This document shows positions 60,067 to 64,000 of a stretch of 64,000 nt of DNA, one piece after another. The DNA lies in NCBI GenBank assembly GCA_024305745.1, contig JAHRBS010000010.1, positions 1,743,501-1,807,500 of the forward strand. Direction: 5' to 3'. How positions within the stretch are numbered: the stretch's first letter is position 1; the number at the start of each line of letters is the position of its first letter. The position numbers and the translations under genes are program-made. Source of the stretch: Polyporus tsugae (lineage: Eukaryota > Basidiomycota > Agaricomycetes > Polyporales > Polyporaceae). The notes beneath the pieces are model-generated. The model worked only from the letters and a program-made list of their open reading frames with translations. It did no database searches and had not been told where the DNA came from.

Positions 60067-61240
60067 CGTGAACGGCAAGATAACTAGCGCAGGATTAAAG
60101 ATAACGAGAAAAGCCTTGCTCCGTACAGTGGTGGAATGAGAAACGTCGGGGATTCTAAGGTGTCGTCGTTGAAGGCGACACTGAAGCTTTATATTTCGGA
60201 GGAGGGACTTCATAGCCGCCAACAGGTGGACGGCAAAGAACGAGGAGTGAGCACGCTCACGGGAGGCACCCCTTCGTGAAATCAACATGCAGCTCTCAAC
60301 TTTCGTCACATCCCAGCGTACAAAGGCTCGAAACTCGCGACACTGACTGTCGGAGGCGGTCACGTGACAGTCGACCCCAACCCACCGCTGGTAAAACCGA
60401 ATTGCTGCACCTCGTACCCCGATCGTGCCACCCGAATCTCTCCACGAGGACGGAATTTACTTCCATCCCTGCATACACGGACAATGTAACGGCTCCCAGT
60501 CCGCTAAAGGAGGCTCGGTCGGGATTCTACGTACACCCAGGCCGCGACGGGGGCTTCGGGACTGGCACAGCGATATTTCGCTTTGTCCTTCACAGAAGAC
60601 GCGAGCAAGAGGTGATATAACCTCTTTATCTCTTTCCTCATGTCGAGAAATTGCGCTCATAGCGGTGGGACATTCTGCAGCACGACCAGGCGTCTCCTGC
60701 TAACAAGTTGGAGCCCTGAGAATGACCAGAGGACATGTGCGCAACTAACACCGGCGGCGAGCGCAACGAGACCGCTCTTCGGCTCCCATTACATCCGGGG
60801 GTATCTCCCGACGACGACAATGGAAGCTCTGCGGAGGTCAGTGACAGCATGCGCCACTACATGCGGCGGGCCTCATGGCCACAACGAGGTGATGCTGTTC
60901 CACCGCCGATGACGCGCTCACTCTCAAACACTAAAGGAAGGCAGAATGCGCGGCCGTGCACGCTCAAAGATATCGAGAAACCTTTGATTCACCGCACGCG
61001 TTGAAACATTCCATAGAGAGCTTCTCATGTACCAAGATCACCTCCTTCACCCGCCCTCGGACCCGAATGAGTGTCTGGGAGCGCGCGAAAGATGGATGCA
61101 AATTCGAGGGGCAATGTACGCCTGATGCCGGAGTCGCCTGAACAATTCACCAGGTCTGATATATCCAACGACACTCCGATGGGGGTAGAGATGAGAGAGG
61201 TGATAATGATAGTGTAGGCGTACCATAGCGGTAAGATAGT
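60067..61240. other. Upstream region of the HMG-box gene
   Basis: Nearly 1.2 kb with no gene. A minus-strand TATAAAG at 60187-60193 could serve the HMG-box gene. Confidence 0.5.
60187..60193 (-). promoter_or_regulatory. TATA box candidate for HMG-box gene
   Basis: TATAAAG on the minus strand, about 120 bp before the ATG at 60066. Confidence 0.35.
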
Positions 61241-62536
61241 CTAGATCTCTAGCCAAACCGAGTCCCCAGCGGCCTTCTTCACGCGGTTCATGACCGCAAG
61301 GCCTTCCCGTTCCTCGTCTATCTCTTCTATGAGGATGACGTCCACCTTCGCGCCGTCCAAAGAAAGTAGTCCGTCGAACAGCCGCTGCGCAGATACGGCG
61401 GGCTCTGCGAGAGGTCCGAGGGGGTGGCTGATCCACCGCACATTCGGCAGAGATGAGGCACCCAGCTTCCCCAAGAGCGGCGAGTCCAAGGGAGCCAGCA
61501 CCCCGACCTGCAGCGGTCTCCCGAGCGCCGTCGCGTCGGACTGGAGGGTATCTAAGAAACCAGAGAGGGGAGTCCGTTGGGTTCCGGCAGGAGGTTGCGA
61601 GGTCGTATGCAGCAGCGTAACGGGGACGCTCGGTGAGTAATGGCGGTATTTCATCCCGGGAGTCGTTGGCGCGTGCTCGATCACCTCGTCGCTGTAGTCG
61701 CGTCGGTGGACAAGCACGTTCGGGAGAGGGTTAGAGTCAGAGAGCTCTTCGCGAATGACGCGTTCCAGGTCCTCCACCGTCACGCCGCCCGGTCGGAGCA
61801 CGCGCAAGTTCCCGTCCTCGTGCAGACCGTCCACGACGGTGCTCTCCACTCCAACGCCGCACGGCCCGCCATCCAAGACGATGCCCAACTTCCCTCGCAG
61901 GTCGCTGTATACGTGTTCCGCCCGGGTTGGGCTTGGCTTCCCCGACGAGTTCGCGCTCGGAGCGGCCACAGGCACGTCTGCGAGTGCAATCAGAGCCCTC
62001 GCGACCGGATGGGAGGGCATGCGCACCGCGACTGTGGACTGGTTCGCGGTGATGATTGGGGGCACGATGGATGGGTCGTTCGGGAAGAGAAGGGTGAGGG
62101 GGCCGGGCCAGAAATGCTTCATGAGAACCTCGTACGTGTGGGAGGGTGCGTACCCCTTCGGAAGGACTTTGAGCAGCATCTCGCGCGACGAGACGTGCAC
62201 GATGAGCGGATTGTCTGCGGGCCGGCCTTTGGTTGAGAAGATGCGCGCGACGGCGATGGGGTCGAGCGCGACAGCGCCAAGCCCATAGACCGTCTCGGTC
62301 GGGAAGGCGACGGTTTGGAGGGCGCGGAGGTCCGAGGATGCGCGTTGCAAAGCCTCCAACGTCTCGGATGACGAGATCTCCGGTTTGTCTGCGGGGAACG
62401 ACACCGACGCAGTATCGCATTTCAGGACCTCCGTCGTGAATGTCATCGTGGCGCGAGTGTTTGGGAGGCGCGCCGGAACAGTCGTGGGGGTTCGCCGGGA
62501 TATAGTGTTACGGAGGAGACTCTTGAAACGGTTCAT
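61241..62536 (-). CDS. SUA5: Threonylcarbamoyl-AMP synthase SUA5
   Basis: A single uninterrupted exon of 431 residues, unusual among these intron-rich genes. The YrdC domain contains FPTETVYGLGAVALDP, STKGRPADNPLIVH, FWPGPLTLLF, STVAVRMPSHPVARAL, VPVAAPSANSSGKPSPT and LRPGGVT. A linker follows, then the SUA5 domain starting HYSPSVPVTLL. The enzyme makes the threonylcarbamoyl-AMP used to form t6A37 in tRNAs reading ANN codons. Two in-frame ATGs exist: the first gives an Arg/Ser-rich leader (MNRFKSLLRNTISRRTPTT) like a mitochondrial presequence, and the second, at residue 30, would give a cytosolic form. Confidence 0.96.
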   Translation of the reverse strand: MNRFKSLLRNTISRRTPTTVPARLPNTRATMTFTTEVLKCDTASVSFPADKPEISSSETLEALQRASSDLRALQTVAFPTETVYGLGAVALDPIAVARIFSTKGRPADNPLIVHVSSREMLLKVLPKGYAPSHTYEVLMKHFWPGPLTLLFPNDPSIVPPIITANQSTVAVRMPSHPVARALIALADVPVAAPSANSSGKPSPTRAEHVYSDLRGKLGIVLDGGPCGVGVESTVVDGLHEDGNLRVLRPGGVTVEDLERVIREELSDSNPLPNVLVHRRDYSDEVIEHAPTTPGMKYRHYSPSVPVTLLHTTSQPPAGTQRTPLSGFLDTLQSDATALGRPLQVGVLAPLDSPLLGKLGASSLPNVRWISHPLGPLAEPAVSAQRLFDGLLSLDGAKVDVILIEEIDEEREGLAVMNRVKKAAGDSVWLEI

Positions 62537-62906
62537 GCACAGGAGTCACAGACGAGATAGAACCACAGGAGAGGATCGAGTAGATGTCGCTGCCAGAATT
62601 CGCGCCGCCATCGTCCAAAGTTTCAAGTCACACCGGCGCTGACCTCACATCTTCCGCGTCTACCACCCACAAGCGCCTGCAGTGCTTGCGAAATTTGCCA
62701 TGTCCCAGGCTCGAACCCGTGCGCTGTCCACCTCCGCCTTGCAGGACGGTCGCATATAAATCAAGTCCCACATCGAAACAGCCTAGCCATGATGCATACA
62801 TCTCATTTGCTGACCATACACAACGACATAAAACACGAGAACACAGAGCAGTACCAAGGGACCGAGATACCGAAACAGATGGCAGGGGCAAACGGGACGT
62901 CTCCAT
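62537..62906. other. Spacer between SUA5 and U1-C
   Basis: About 370 bp between minus-strand genes. No gene seen. Confidence 0.5.
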
Positions 62907-63872
62907 TTACCTTCCTCCCATCATCCTCATCCTGTCGGGATGCATACCAGGTGCAGGGGGACCACCGGGCTCACCGTTCGCAGGCGGCGGACCCTGGCCT
63001 GGGTTGAACCCGTTCGGAGGGCCGCCGAAGTTACCTGAAGGCAGGCCACCCGGTCCGCCAGGTGGCCCAGGCGGGAATAGCGGGCGGTTTTGCCCTGGCG
63101 GTCCACCAGGAAGCCCGCCTGCGTTAGCGCTCGGAGGGAAGGGAGGCATTCCTAGACCTACTGGTCAGTGTACGCGCGTGTGCACCAAGTCTGATTGTAC
63201 TCACCCGGCGGTGGGAATCCACCCGGACCCATGCCTGGAGGACCCATGCCAGGAGGAGGGGCCATGTTCGGAGGGAAAGGAGGCGCACCTGGGGGGCCCA
63301 TCATGCCGGGAGGTGGGGGCATACCTCCTGGGCCGGGAGGCATTGGCGGACGACCTACAGGCCATCAGGAATTGGGGATGAGTCAGGAACGTAGAACAAG
63401 ACGTACCACCGAATGGAGGAGGACCGCCAAACCCAGGAGGAGGCGCGCCGTAGCCCATGGGAGGACCACCGAACGGCGGACCGGGAGGAGCTAGATGCTG
63501 AGGACCAAATCCAAACCCACCAGGAGGAGGAGGGTTACCGCTCTCGTATGCAGCTGTGATCTGGTCAATGATGCTCTGTGCCTTGTCGTGACCGAGTGCT
63601 GGACACAATGTCAGGTAGTGCGCATATCGGGAAAATACCTTCAAGCTCACAAGCGTAGTAATCTCTAACGTTGGCGAGGTGATTCCGACCGCTGTTGTGG
63701 GCCTTTCGAACTGCAGGAAGGGGTCAGCTCCGTTCGAAACATTGCTCGAGACATGTGCATACCCGACGCGGAGTCGTGGGTCAAGAAGACATCGCAATAG
63801 TCACAGTAATGTTTCTGTGAGGTGCATGTCAGCTCCTGGACACAGCGTAGACTGAAACGTACGCACTGGCAT
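62907..63872 (-). CDS. YHC1: U1 snRNP protein C (U1-C)
   Basis: Six exons, 63872-63867, 63814-63763, 63710-63651, 63598-63407, 63354-63205 and 63157-62907, sum to 711 nt, or 236 aa. The first coding exon is only six bases (Met-Pro). The U1-type zinc finger is KHYCDYCDVFLTHDSAS, then VRKAHNSGRNHLANVRDYYA, giving the C2H2 ligands. A helix (GHDKAQSIIDQITAAYESG) follows, then a long Pro/Gly/Met-rich tail. U1-C stabilises U1 snRNA pairing with the 5' splice site. Length and motif order match the family. The tail is of low complexity and accounts for most of the protein. Confidence 0.96.
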
Positions 63873-64000
63873 GGTGGCGGGAGTGGACCGTGTTGGAGGG
63901 AGGCGACAGGCAGAGGAAATGCGCGCTTAGAGAACCGCGTTTTCACCGGAGTTCCAATACTGATCACGTGGGTTCACTCTGAAGGCGCCGATACCGTGCT

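Noticed and set aside
1..64000. CRISPR array, viral insert or intact transposon
   Set aside because: No regularly spaced repeats, reverse transcriptase, integrase or transposase motifs found on either strand.

Overview
The window looks like a chromosomal segment of a filamentous basidiomycete, most likely an agaricomycete (possibly Polyporales). The reasons are short GT-AG introns (mostly 45-70 nt) that cut nearly every gene into many small exons, tightly packed genes on both strands, GC-rich coding sequence, and gene types common in these fungi: a BTB protein, an HMG-box regulator, an anion:cation symporter family and a TOM20-SET type protein. The species call is inference. Gene models were built by hand from splice signals, reading phase and family conservation. 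For most genes the exon lengths sum to a multiple of three.

Layout. 1-5.1 kb: 3' part of a SET-domain gene (+), then a large unrecognised disordered protein (-). 5.7-10.6 kb: a CLPTM1-family membrane protein (-) and a GST-like protein (-). 11.5-16.3 kb: chitin synthase (+) and a small Spo12-like protein (-). 16.3-21.5 kb: a gene-free tract. 21.5-28.1 kb: RHEB GTPase (+) and a GH2 beta-mannosidase (-). 28.6-39 kb: three paralogous MFS transporters, one on the minus strand and two in tandem on the plus strand, with an alanyl-tRNA editing protein (+) and an acidic RING protein (-) between them. 39.1 kb: tRNA-Cys(GCA). 39.9-47.3 kb: Nem1 phosphatase (+), Snf7 ESCRT-III (-), ceramide synthase (-) and U1A/U2B'' snRNP protein (+). 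47.5-50.5 kb: two tandem DJ-1/HSP31-like genes (-), each with a TATA box. 51.2-54.6 kb: Mob1 (+) and a BTB-like protein (+). 55.7-64 kb: DBP8 helicase (-), HMG-box protein (-), SUA5 (-) and U1-C (-).

Most genes are conserved housekeeping genes: lipid metabolism (Nem1, ceramide synthase), TOR and mitotic-exit signalling (RHEB, Mob1), splicing (U1-C, U1A/U2B''), ribosome assembly (DBP8) and tRNA modification or quality control (SUA5, AlaX-type editing). Accessory content is limited to the transporter trio, the DJ-1 pair and beta-mannosidase. I saw no virus, no intact transposon, no CRISPR array and no clear secondary-metabolite cluster. The most interesting items are the TOM20-SET type fusion, the extreme micro-exon structure of the CLPTM1 gene, the shared TATA promoters of the DJ-1 pair, the intron-conserved MFS trio, and the unrecognised 867-aa protein.
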